Shown piece by piece: positions 25,655-33,589 of a DNA stretch of 64,000 bases; positions within the stretch are counted from its first letter, which is position 1, and every line of letters starts with the position of its first letter. Origin of the DNA: Niastella soli (GTDB taxonomy: Bacteria > Bacteroidota > Bacteroidia > Chitinophagales > Chitinophagaceae). A program made the position numbers and the translations under genes. Below the pieces are notes generated by a model. It worked only from the letters and a program-made list of their open reading frames with translations, had not been told where the DNA came from and made no database searches. Location: positions 1,083,061-1,147,060 of the forward strand of contig NZ_JAGHKO010000001.1 in assembly GCF_017742245.1 (NCBI RefSeq). The letters run 5' to 3'.

Positions 25655-27082
25655 CTACCTCAGTTTCAATTGAACTACATTTTCTATATGATGCGTGTGC
25701 GGGAACATATCTACCGGTTGCACATGCGTCACTTCATATTTTTCGTCGAGCAAATTCAGGTCTCTGGCCTGGGTAGCCGGGTTGCAGCTTACATACACCA
25801 CCAGCGGCGCCGACGTTTCCAGTATTTTACGCACCAGTTTTTCGTGCATCCCGGCCCGCGGCGGGTCAGTAATTATTACATCGGGCTTACCATGTTCCTG
25901 AAAAAATTCACTGGTACACACGTCTATTACATCGCCAGCGAAGAATTTCGCATGTTCTATATTGTTGAGGGCCGCATTTTCCCAGGCATCGGAAATTGCT
26001 TCCTGCACCGTTTCAACCCCAATTATTTTTTTGGCTTTGTCGCTTACAAACAATCCAATACTTCCTGTACCACAATACAGATCATACACCGTTTCCTGAC
26101 CGGTAAGACAGGCCAGTTCGCGGGTTACCTGGTACAAACGTTCGCCCTGGCGGGTATTGGTTTGAAAGAATGACTTGGGCCCTATCTTGAATTTCAGTTT
26201 TTCGCCACCTGGTGTTACAGACAGCGTTTCAATGATGTACCCTTTGCCAAAGTATGCTTTGGGCTCCAGGTCGTAAATGGTATCGTTCTTTTTGGGATTG
26301 ATGGTGTACAGCAGGGTAGTAATTCCCGGCACCTGTTTCAGCAGATGGTCGAACAGGCGCACTCTTTCCTTTTCATCGTCGTACCCAAAACATACATTTA
26401 CCATTACCTCGCCGGTAGTGGCTACCCGAACAATGAGCGTACGGAGCCAGCCGTGATGAAAACGGATGTCGTAAAAAGTAAGGTTGTGCTCTTTGGCATA
26501 ATTGCGAATCGTATTCTTGACGGCATTTACCGGCTCGGCCATTAAATGGCAGGTGTTTATGTCAATCACTTTATCGAACAGGCGGGGCACATGGAAACCG
26601 AGGGCATTTTCCTGATCGATGGGGGCCTCTTTTGCCGCCGCAATCTCATTTGGCAATAAATACCGGCGGTTGCTAAAAGTGAACTCCAGTTTGTTGCGGT
26701 AGCGGGCTGTTTCTGTACAGCCTATTATGGGCTGAATGGGGGGCAATTGAACCTTACCGATCCGCTTCAGGTTTTGCACCACCTCGTTTTGTTTGTATTG
26801 TAATTGCTTCTCATAGGGCAGCATTTGCCATTTACAGCCGCCACAAACGCCAAAATGCTCACAGAAGGGGGTAACCCTGTCTGGGCTGAATGAATGAAAA
26901 TGAATGGCTTTTCCTTCACCCCATTCTTTTTTGCTTTTTGAGAGCTGTACGTCTACTACATCGCCAGGTACGGCGCCTTCGATAAAGATCACTTTGCCGT
27001 CAATTTTACTCAACGCTTTGCCTTCTGCTGCATAATCTTCAACCGCAACCTGTTGTAACAACGGCTTCTTCTTTTTATTCAT
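25655..27082 (-). CDS. rlmD: 23S rRNA (uracil-5-)-methyltransferase RlmD/RumA-type
   Basis: The 475-residue SAM-dependent methyltransferase has an N-terminal TRAM domain (about 8-65) and iron-sulfur cysteines in CEHFGVCGGCKWQM, with a further Cys in DINTCHLM. The SAM motif is YDLYCGTGSIGLF, the NPPY-like motif is TDPPRAGM, and the catalytic Cys lies in YVSCNPATQARDL. It forms m5U in 23S rRNA; whether at 1939 (RlmD) or a neighbouring site (RlmCD) is not certain in Bacteroidota. A 7-nt repeat array lies 18 bp upstream of its ATG. Confidence 0.88.
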   Translation of the reverse strand: MNKKKKPLLQQVAVEDYAAEGKALSKIDGKVIFIEGAVPGDVVDVQLSKSKKEWGEGKAIHFHSFSPDRVTPFCEHFGVCGGCKWQMLPYEKQLQYKQNEVVQNLKRIGKVQLPPIQPIIGCTETARYRNKLEFTFSNRRYLLPNEIAAAKEAPIDQENALGFHVPRLFDKVIDINTCHLMAEPVNAVKNTIRNYAKEHNLTFYDIRFHHGWLRTLIVRVATTGEVMVNVCFGYDDEKERVRLFDHLLKQVPGITTLLYTINPKKNDTIYDLEPKAYFGKGYIIETLSVTPGGEKLKFKIGPKSFFQTNTRQGERLYQVTRELACLTGQETVYDLYCGTGSIGLFVSDKAKKIIGVETVQEAISDAWENAALNNIEHAKFFAGDVIDVCTSEFFQEHGKPDVIITDPPRAGMHEKLVRKILETSAPLVVYVSCNPATQARDLNLLDEKYEVTHVQPVDMFPHTHHIENVVQLKLR

Positions 27083-27100
27083 GGCGCAAAGATAATATGA

Positions 27101-27128
27101 AGTAGGAAGTAGGAGATAAGAAGTAGGA
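27101..27128. repeat. Heptamer array upstream of rlmD
   Basis: Four 7-nt units (AGTAGGA three times and GATAAGA once) directly precede rlmD. The period is the same as in the other arrays of the window. Confidence 0.7.
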
Positions 27129-27212
27129 AATACCTTTATTCCGGATCCCTGATAAAATTCCGCAGGCAGAATTTTGGAACTCAGGTACCCGGCGGGGGTT
27201 GTAAAACAAAAA

Positions 27213-27237
27213 GGCAGCCCTGTTGAACAGGGCTGCC
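27213..27237 (-). terminator. Strong terminator upstream of rlmD, end of a short leader or sRNA
   Basis: GGCAGCCCTGTT pairs perfectly with AACAGGGCTGCC (12 bp), and on the minus strand a T5-G-T4 run follows. It lies 130 bp before rlmD and after a 14-codon ORF (27294-27338). It must therefore end a short minus-strand RNA, or attenuate rlmD. Confidence 0.8.
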
Positions 27238-27293
27238 ACCTTCACGCTATTATTACAAGCAAAAATAGACCCGTGGTTAAACAACCACAGTCG

Positions 27294-27338
27294 TTATCTA
27301 AATAACATCAAGCCACGCGATAAAGTTTCTGTTATCAT
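27294..27338 (-). other. Possible 14-residue leader ORF
   Basis: The ORF MITETLSRGLMLFR is followed by a 6-bp hairpin (GTGGTT/AACCAC, 27273-27288) and then by the strong terminator at 27213-27237. The order short ORF, hairpin, terminator is that of an attenuator, but no biased codon run is present. The remaining gap up to 27589 contains no other gene. Confidence 0.3.
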
Positions 27339-27589
27339 GATTTTTGCTTTTTATTTAATATTTACCCTTAGCGTTCAATAAACATGTCCCTAAAAGGCAA
27401 TGGGAAGTAGGCGGGCGCAATGGGAACCTTGTTAAAAATCAAATGCTTAACGTATAACAGCGTTAAGCATAGATATCTTGTAGCATTGGCAATAGCCGAT
27501 TGACCATTGACCCACCCCTAACCTCCCGCTTTGCGGGAGGATTCTTTAGAACAAGCATTAACTAAACGACATTGGCTGCCTATTACCTT

Positions 27590-28171
27590 TTAATTATTCC
27601 CCTTTTTCTGTTCTCCTTCATTGTACTTTTTTTCTGCGGCCTGTGCTTTTTCAAAATCCAGCACCACCCCATTTATGCAATAGCGCAACCCGGTTGGTGG
27701 CGGACCATCGTCAAAAACGTGTCCCAGGTGTGCCTTGCAACGGCCACACATCACTTCGGTGCGGTTCATTCCATGTGTATTATCGGCTGCATAAATTATG
27801 CTGCCCTTAGTAATAGGTTGATAAAAGCTGGGCCAGCCGCAACCACTTTCAAATTTGGTATCGCTTTTAAACAGCGGGTTACCACAAGCTGCGCAGTAAT
27901 AGGTGCCTATTTCTTTAAAATCTTCAAATTTGCTGGTCCAGGGCCTTTCGGTCCCTTTTTCCCGGGCAATGGCGTATACGTCGGCAGGCAGCAGCTTTCT
28001 CCATTCATCATCACTGATATTCACCTTCGACGAATCGGTGCGGGAATAAACTGTGTTTTTCTTTGATGTATCCATATTTGCTTTTTTCGGTGTATTTGAT
28101 TGAGAATAAGAGCATTGTTGAAAAACAACGGCCAGCATCAATAGTGTCAGGCTCTGTAGAACGCGCTTCAT
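27590..28171 (-). CDS. msrB: Peptide-methionine (R)-S-oxide reductase, lipoprotein form
   Basis: The 193-residue protein begins with a lipoprotein signal (lipobox VFQQC, Cys19), so it acts in the periplasm or outer membrane rather than the cytosol. The MsrB domain spans about 50-185. It has zinc cysteines CAAC and CGRC, the core SGCGWPSF, HLGHVFDDGP, and the catalytic Cys in LRYCINGVVLDF. It reduces methionine-R-sulfoxide in exported proteins. It is monocistronic on the minus strand, divergent from adk. Confidence 0.92.
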   Translation of the reverse strand: MKRVLQSLTLLMLAVVFQQCSYSQSNTPKKANMDTSKKNTVYSRTDSSKVNISDDEWRKLLPADVYAIAREKGTERPWTSKFEDFKEIGTYYCAACGNPLFKSDTKFESGCGWPSFYQPITKGSIIYAADNTHGMNRTEVMCGRCKAHLGHVFDDGPPPTGLRYCINGVVLDFEKAQAAEKKYNEGEQKKGNN

Positions 28172-28460
28172 AAAAATTTGATTATGTTTCCCAAATGTAC
28201 GTAGCCAGAGTACGGTTTGGATGTCTGATAACCGACACCTTATTAGAGCTTAACATTTTGTTTAGGCTATGGTTTTAGCGCTGCCGTCATTTATACCCGC
28301 CCATATATTAATAAAATCACGCGAACCCCGGTAATTGTGTAATAAGCAGCAAAAAAAGGGGGTTCTCATTAAATAATTTTTAATCGGAAAGCCCATATTC
28401 TAAAGGGTTTATTTCTGTTGTTGAGTTATATTTGCCGACTCATAAAGGGACTAACTAAAC

Positions 28461-29042
28461 ATGTTTAATCTTATATTATTTGGACCTCCCGGCAGCGGAA
28501 AAGGAACTCAATCAGAGAAATTAATTGAAAGATTTGGTTGGATCCACCTTTCCACCGGTGATTTGTTGCGTAGGGAAATTGCTAATGAAACCCAATTAGG
28601 GTTAGAAGCAAAAGCTTTTATGGATAAAGGCCAACTGGTGCCTGATGAAGTGGTTATTGGCATGATCGGCTCTGCTTTGGATGCCAATCCTACAGCCAAA
28701 GGCTTTTTGTTTGATGGTTTCCCCAGAACAACAGCCCAGGCAGAAGCCCTGGATACTTTACTGACCAGCAAAACCAGTGAAATAACCCTGGTGCTGGCGC
28801 TGGAAGTTGGTGAAGAAGAACTGGTGGCCCGTCTGCTGAACAGAGGTAAAACGTCTTCCCGCAGCGATGATCGCGATGAATCTGTAATTCGCAAACGCCT
28901 GACGGAATATGCTACCAAAACAGCCGCTGTTGCTGACCACTATACCAAATTCGACAAAGTGGCTAAAGTAAAAGGCGAAGGCAGCATTGAAGAGATCTTC
29001 CAGTCACTGCGTGAACAAATAGAAGCCAGACAACCGGCTTAA
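28461..29042 (+). CDS. adk: Adenylate kinase
   Basis: The 193-residue enzyme converts ATP + AMP to 2 ADP. Marks are the P-loop GPPGSGKGT (8-16), the AMP-site segments HLSTGDLLRREI and FLFDGFPRTTAQAE, and a short LID (LLNRGKTSSRSDDRDE) without zinc cysteines, so it is the short form. A TATATTTG box at 28427-28434 may be its -7 element. The 288-bp upstream gap holds no other gene. A terminator follows after about 130 bp. Confidence 0.95.
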   Translation: MFNLILFGPPGSGKGTQSEKLIERFGWIHLSTGDLLRREIANETQLGLEAKAFMDKGQLVPDEVVIGMIGSALDANPTAKGFLFDGFPRTTAQAEALDTLLTSKTSEITLVLALEVGEEELVARLLNRGKTSSRSDDRDESVIRKRLTEYATKTAAVADHYTKFDKVAKVKGEGSIEEIFQSLREQIEARQPA

Positions 29043-29173
29043 CGGGTTTGGAGTTTGTGCCCGCCCGTACCGAAGGGTATATTCGGGCGGGGTACGTAGT
29101 TTGTGGTTTTATAAATATTAAAACCTCCTATTTTACCGCAACCTCAAGCTATTAGGTTAGCCTGCATAATATT

Positions 29174-29213
29174 GAAAGGCATCTGTTTATTACCGGATGC
29201 CTTTCTTTTTTAA
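29174..29213 (+). terminator. Terminator after adk
   Basis: GAAAGGCATC pairs with GATGCCTTTC around a short loop, and the sequence continues into CTTTTTT on the plus strand. It overlaps the stop codon of the convergent esterase-like gene. Confidence 0.8.
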
Positions 29214-30919
29214 TATCTCCAGCTATTCAGGTCTGCGCCAGCAGGTGCCCGCTTCTTCACTTCTTCGGCCCATTTACTTATAAACATTTGGTGGTAGCGC
29301 AATCGCGAAATATAGTTGGGTTGGGTATGATCGCCATTCCAGCAATGTTCCGCCCGGTCGCCATAATCTACTTCGCCATTGTAGGCGGGGTCCTGTAACC
29401 CTTTCAGCATTTCCTCAGTAAAATACACGGCGTTATTCAGGTAATAGTTATCCATATCGCCACAATAGATGTGCACCTTTCCGGTTAATTGTTTGCCGAT
29501 CTTTGACCAGTCCCTTTTCATGATCCACGACAGGTCGTAATGCTCTTTCCAATAGGCAGCTACTGTGCTATCAATAACACCGGTTTGCTTATCAAAAATG
29601 CGTTTGGGGTATCCGTCTTTGTCAACAGGTGAAAAGACCGCTTCCCAAATATCCCACTGTTGGCCGCTACGGGTTTTGGTGCCTAGTGTAAGCTCGCGGT
29701 AATTCATTTGCTGAATGGTGGCGCTCACCTGACCGAGGTAATTACGATGCCCCGGCCGGGGCGTTTTTTTGAAATCGCCTTCCTCGAAGTAGGCGTTCTT
29801 GTCTTTATACAGATCAAACACGGTATAGGCCCTGAAATCAATTGGGTCGGGACAGGCCGCATAACAACCATTGTATTCCGTTGGGTAGAAGACCTGCGCC
29901 GCCAGCACTTCCCAGCCGCCGGTACTACCACCATACATAAAACGTGCCCAGCCCTGGCCTATTCCGCGAAAGCGTTTTTCTATCTCTGGTATCAGTTCGT
30001 AGGTAATGGCATCGCCATAAGGGCCCAGGTTTTCACTATTCACAGCATAAGAGTCATCGTAATACGGGTTGGCATGTTGAATTTCAATGGCAATTACCCG
30101 TGGAAAATTGGGCCCTGTCCATTGTTTATAAAAGTTATAAGCCTCCTGTTGCACAATCCTGTTATAACCTTTTAAATTAAACCGGGGATTGTAATCGGGT
30201 TGTAGTGCTGTATCGGGCGGGGTGGTCCGAAACCCACTAAGATCATCAGGAAAGTGACCATGAAAAATAGCCAGCGGGTACTTAACATCCGGATGTGTAT
30301 CCCAGCCTTCGGGCAATAATATATGAGCGCCCAGGTACATGGGCCGGCCCCAGAATGCTGTCAACAGTTTGCTTTGGACCTTTATGTGTTTTATGTATTT
30401 GGTATCAACCGGTTCTTTTATGGGCGGGATCACCTCGCTTAGATCGATCTGAATGATATTTTTTAACCGGGCATCAATGTGCACTTTAACTGGTTTTGAA
30501 TACAGGTTACCCGGCGCCAGGTTCCATTGCTGGCCTTCGCCCCTGTCCATCGGAAGCTTTACCACATGCCCGTCTTTACGATGAAAGGTTTCATAGCGGT
30601 GGAGTAATGCCTGTACATAGTAATCACCAGGCGGAAGCTGTTGCAGGCTTTGAATGGGATATCCCCACTCTTTGGCGGTGAACCGTTTTGATTCTGCAGG
30701 TTGCCAGTTCTCCACATCGAGGCCAAATGCCTGTTGGGTGCCGGCATCATCGTTTATCTGGAACCGTGGTTCCTGGCGATTGTTATTTGATAAAAGCAAT
30801 AACAGCCGCCCATCGAGCGGCTGCGTGCTTTGTTTAGCTGAAAAATTTACCAGAATGGCTTGTTGGCAAATGCCTGTTGTTGAATAAAGGAGCAAAATGC
30901 AGCAGACTAGTTTTCTCAT
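29210..30919 (-). CDS. Secreted alpha/beta-hydrolase-fold (putative esterase) protein
   Basis: The 569-residue product is read from the ATG at 30919, giving a clean signal peptide MRKLVCCILLLYSTTGICQQ; the ATG 30 bp upstream adds non-signal residues. The N-terminal part (about 20-200) is beta-rich. The C-terminal part has an alpha/beta-hydrolase fold with a nucleophile elbow GGSTGG in RFMYGGSTGGWEVLA, preceded by YPLAIFHGH. It resembles esterase-D-like exported proteins of Bacteroidota; the substrate is unknown. It could be periplasmic. It is monocistronic and convergent with adk. Confidence 0.7.
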   Translation of the reverse strand: MRKLVCCILLLYSTTGICQQAILVNFSAKQSTQPLDGRLLLLLSNNNRQEPRFQINDDAGTQQAFGLDVENWQPAESKRFTAKEWGYPIQSLQQLPPGDYYVQALLHRYETFHRKDGHVVKLPMDRGEGQQWNLAPGNLYSKPVKVHIDARLKNIIQIDLSEVIPPIKEPVDTKYIKHIKVQSKLLTAFWGRPMYLGAHILLPEGWDTHPDVKYPLAIFHGHFPDDLSGFRTTPPDTALQPDYNPRFNLKGYNRIVQQEAYNFYKQWTGPNFPRVIAIEIQHANPYYDDSYAVNSENLGPYGDAITYELIPEIEKRFRGIGQGWARFMYGGSTGGWEVLAAQVFYPTEYNGCYAACPDPIDFRAYTVFDLYKDKNAYFEEGDFKKTPRPGHRNYLGQVSATIQQMNYRELTLGTKTRSGQQWDIWEAVFSPVDKDGYPKRIFDKQTGVIDSTVAAYWKEHYDLSWIMKRDWSKIGKQLTGKVHIYCGDMDNYYLNNAVYFTEEMLKGLQDPAYNGEVDYGDRAEHCWNGDHTQPNYISRLRYHQMFISKWAEEVKKRAPAGADLNSWRY

Positions 30920-30954
30920 GTAACTTGTTTGGGTACATAAGATAATCAAATATC

Positions 30955-31127
30955 GGCAGACGGCGGATGGCAGTCGGCAATTTTGGCCTCGCCCGCCGGA
31001 GCCTTGGCGTAGGAGGGCCTTTCCTCGTCAACTGATCAACTGCTCAACTCCAAATCAACCTGTCAACGTGTTAACGTGTCAACCTTGTCAACTTCCCCCT
31101 TTATCAACTCTGTCAACTGGTCAACCC
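30955..31127. repeat. Mosaic spacer: TGCCGnC-type heptamers and a degenerate GTCAAC array
   Basis: 30955-30995 carries degenerate CTGCCG/CGGCAG units of the heptamer type on the minus strand. 31026-31127 holds about ten spaced copies of (T/G)TCAAC with a period near 8-10 nt. Together they fill the spacer between the esterase-like gene and the protease gene, and no gene lies here. Confidence 0.6.
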
Positions 31128-31131
31128 CAAC

Positions 31132-32124
31132 CTACCTCATTTCTCCCGGAATAACGGTGATGGTTGTTTTATGACCGCCGCGCAATACCTGAACAGCCAC
31201 CCTATGTCCGATCGTTTGTTCATTCAACTGTTTATGCAGGTCATCAACAGAACCAATTGGATGGTCATTAAACCCAACAATAATATCACCGGTATGCAAT
31301 TCCGTGTTATAAGCCGGAATATCAGCTTCAATTTCTGAAATATACACGCCGGTACGTTTTTCCAACCGGTTGGCGGCAATCATGCGTTCTGTTAAATTAA
31401 CCAGTTGTCCTGCCAGTCCCAGGTAGCCCCGTTTTACCCTTCCCTGCATAATGAGTTTACCGGTCACATACGCAGCTATATTGCCTGATACCGCGAAACA
31501 AATTCCATGGGCGGTTGGTATCATGGCCGTATTTACGCCAATGACCTGCCCAACCGAGTTTACCAGCGGTCCGCCAGAATTACCGGGATTTAAAGAAGCA
31601 TCTGTTTGAATGACATCATCGATCAGCCGGCCATCGGAAGCGCGCAGCGTTCTACCCAGTGCGCTTACCACACCTGCCGTAACGGTATGTTGTAAACCCA
31701 GCGGATTACCAATGGCGATGGCAATTTGCCCTACCTGTAACTGGTCGCTGTTTGCAAATGACAATGCTTTCAGGCTGTTCTCATATATTTTAAGAACTGC
31801 AATATCAGTGCTTCGGTCGCTGCCTTTTAATTCGGCAGTTACCTTTCGACCATCGGCCAGGGATACTTTTATATCGCCTGCGCCTTCTATAACGTGATGA
31901 TTGGTAACAATAAATCCATCAGAAGAAATAATAAAGCCAGAACCACTGCCTTGCGTTACGCGCTCCTGACGCGTACGCCGGTCTGCTATTTTTTTGGCGA
32001 CCTCAATATGAACAACGGATTCTGCTATACCACCTACAACACCGGTAATGGTTTTGGAATAAGCATCCAACAACTCATGATCGGTATGTTGTATGAATTG
32101 AGGAGGAGTATCTATCGTTTGCAT
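31132..32124 (-). CDS. HtrA/DegP-like serine protease (S1C) with one PDZ domain
   Basis: The 330-residue protein has the S1C catalytic triad His77 (TNHHVI), Asp107 (STDIAVL) and Ser183 (LNPGNSGGP). A single C-terminal PDZ domain spans about 240-325 (YISEIEADIPAYNTELHTGD). No signal peptide or membrane segment is visible from this start, unlike typical DegP/DegS, so it may be cytoplasmic. The start could also be wrong, but no upstream in-frame signal sequence is evident. It is minus strand, just downstream of a small lipoprotein gene. Confidence 0.85.
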   Translation of the reverse strand: MQTIDTPPQFIQHTDHELLDAYSKTITGVVGGIAESVVHIEVAKKIADRRTRQERVTQGSGSGFIISSDGFIVTNHHVIEGAGDIKVSLADGRKVTAELKGSDRSTDIAVLKIYENSLKALSFANSDQLQVGQIAIAIGNPLGLQHTVTAGVVSALGRTLRASDGRLIDDVIQTDASLNPGNSGGPLVNSVGQVIGVNTAMIPTAHGICFAVSGNIAAYVTGKLIMQGRVKRGYLGLAGQLVNLTERMIAANRLEKRTGVYISEIEADIPAYNTELHTGDIIVGFNDHPIGSVDDLHKQLNEQTIGHRVAVQVLRGGHKTTITVIPGEMR

Positions 32125-32220
32125 GGTGTACTTCCGGCAAATTATTTACCAGAAGTATTTTGTGTCAGGATGACATGAGGAGATAGGGGACGGCAATTGT
32201 GAATTGGCGCCGCCAAAAAT

Positions 32221-32248
32221 CCATTGCCCATTGCCCATTGCCCATTGC
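32221..32248. repeat. Heptamer array, four exact CCATTGC units
   Basis: Four perfect 7-nt units lie just left of the stop of the lipoprotein gene at 32252, after a GGCGCCGCC stretch like that of the other mosaic elements. Confidence 0.8.
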
Positions 32249-32251
32249 CTT

Positions 32252-32722
32252 CTACCTTTTTAACAAAGAATCAGCCTGTTGCAGGGCAGAAAAGATATGT
32301 TCCTTTACCGCAGCTACTTTCTCTTTTTCGCCTTCCAGGTATTTAACACGCAACTCTTTATTATCGGCGAGGGAGTCGAGTTTAAATTGTTGCATCCAGT
32401 TATCCATTTCGTCATCCGCTTTCTTCAGGTTGGTTTGCAAATTGACCAGCGCCTCTTTGTAAGCAGCATCTATCTTTTTAACCGGCAGTTTACCAAGACT
32501 ATCGAGCTGGTGAGTAGTTTCGGCTATGTTCTTCCGCAGCTTACCTACTTTTGCCATACCGGCATCGTGCCCTTTCATTACTTCATGGAACAAAGAATCT
32601 TCCCTGGTTTTTAAAACAGGCGCATATCCGTTTTTGTGTGTGGCCGGTTCACCTTGAGAAGCATCATTACAGGCGCCAACAAACAGGCCAATAGTTACCA
32701 ATGCAATAATAAACCGCGACAT
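32252..32722 (-). CDS. Predicted helical lipoprotein
   Basis: The 156-residue protein has a lipoprotein signal with lipobox FVGAC (Cys18). The mature part is almost wholly helical and charged (LKKADDEMDNWMQQFKLDSL and similar), with coiled-coil potential at about 60-150. No known catalytic motif is present. It resembles small helical lipoproteins often annotated only as hypothetical in Bacteroidota. It is probably envelope-anchored. Confidence 0.65.
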   Translation of the reverse strand: MSRFIIALVTIGLFVGACNDASQGEPATHKNGYAPVLKTREDSLFHEVMKGHDAGMAKVGKLRKNIAETTHQLDSLGKLPVKKIDAAYKEALVNLQTNLKKADDEMDNWMQQFKLDSLADNKELRVKYLEGEKEKVAAVKEHIFSALQQADSLLKR

Positions 32723-32846
32723 AAATATGTTAGATTTAGAGATTTAAAAAATCTGTTCAAAGTTAACGGCTTTTATACGCTAGCGGGTTTTAAATCCGTT
32801 TAATAATCGGGTTTACCTATTTTCGCACCATTAATCCTGCAGAGTA

Positions 32847-33368
32847 ATGGCTAACTGTTTCCGGCTTACCTTTTTAGCAATCATCGTGTTTGCACAAACC
32901 GGTACTGCTCAAATAAAACCGGGGCCCATTTTCAGACTGGGCGCTACTGTATCGTTTGGGTTATCCAATCTTGCCAACAACCATGTTGGTATTGGTGGCA
33001 TTGTGGGCGCTGAAAAAATGATTTCCAAATACTTCGCTGCCGAAACCGAGGCCTCTTATAATTACTTCACCGGCGATAACGCCATTTATTCAGATTCGAA
33101 AAATAAGTCTTATACCATTCCGGTGCTCGCCGGGATAAAATACTACCCCATTTCTAATGTGTATGCCTCGCTACGAACGGGTGCCATTTATTTTCTCCTG
33201 AACAATATGCCAAAGGCCCGCCCCACTATAGGTTATGGCGCTGCCGGTGGCATTAACCTGCCTCAGAAAACCAACCGCCTCAACGTCCAACTGTCCTATA
33301 CCGGCTTTCAGTATGATGGTATTAGCCGGGGATATGCTACATTAGCGGTTGCGATCATCATCAGATAG
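32847..33368 (+). CDS. Small outer-membrane beta-barrel protein
   Basis: The 173-residue protein has a signal peptide (cleavage after about residue 21, TGTAQ). Alternating hydrophobic/polar strands with Tyr/Gly turns follow (GATVSFGLSNLA, IGGIVGAEKMI, YGAAGGINLP), as expected for an 8-stranded barrel of the OmpA/OmpW-like porin group. The end TLAVAIIIR fits a last strand. The function is unknown. It is a single gene with a weak TATTTTCG -7-like box at 32818-32825. Confidence 0.65.
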   Translation: MANCFRLTFLAIIVFAQTGTAQIKPGPIFRLGATVSFGLSNLANNHVGIGGIVGAEKMISKYFAAETEASYNYFTGDNAIYSDSKNKSYTIPVLAGIKYYPISNVYASLRTGAIYFLLNNMPKARPTIGYGAAGGINLPQKTNRLNVQLSYTGFQYDGISRGYATLAVAIIIR

Positions 33369-33417
33369 TCGTGAATCCTGAATCGGCAATGGCGCTCGAT
33401 CAATTAAATTAATAACT

Positions 33418-33490
33418 GATCTTGCGCCGCCGGAATTTTCTGCCGACTGCTCTCGGCTCAGCCGAGACCGACTGCCGACTGCCGACTGCG
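33418..33490. repeat. Mosaic repeat: 14-bp core, hairpin and GACTGCC heptamers
   Basis: The 14-mer GATCTTGCGCCGCC (33418-33431) is identical to 15225-15238. It is followed by an AT stretch, a TCTCGGCT-C-AGCCGAGA hairpin (33451-33467) and GACTGCC heptamers (33470-33490). It fills the spacer upstream of paaZ. Confidence 0.75.
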
Positions 33491-33589
33491 GATTGTGGGT
33501 TGCCGAAAGTCGATTCATGATGAATGATTGACGATCAACGATTCTCCCGATAACAACGGGACCATTGAAGAAAAACAAAAACTACATGA

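Noticed and set aside
28320-28365. GAACCCC/GGGGTTC stem upstream of adk as a regulatory hairpin
   Set aside because: A seven-base stem with a loop of over 30 bases is too weak to call without conservation data.
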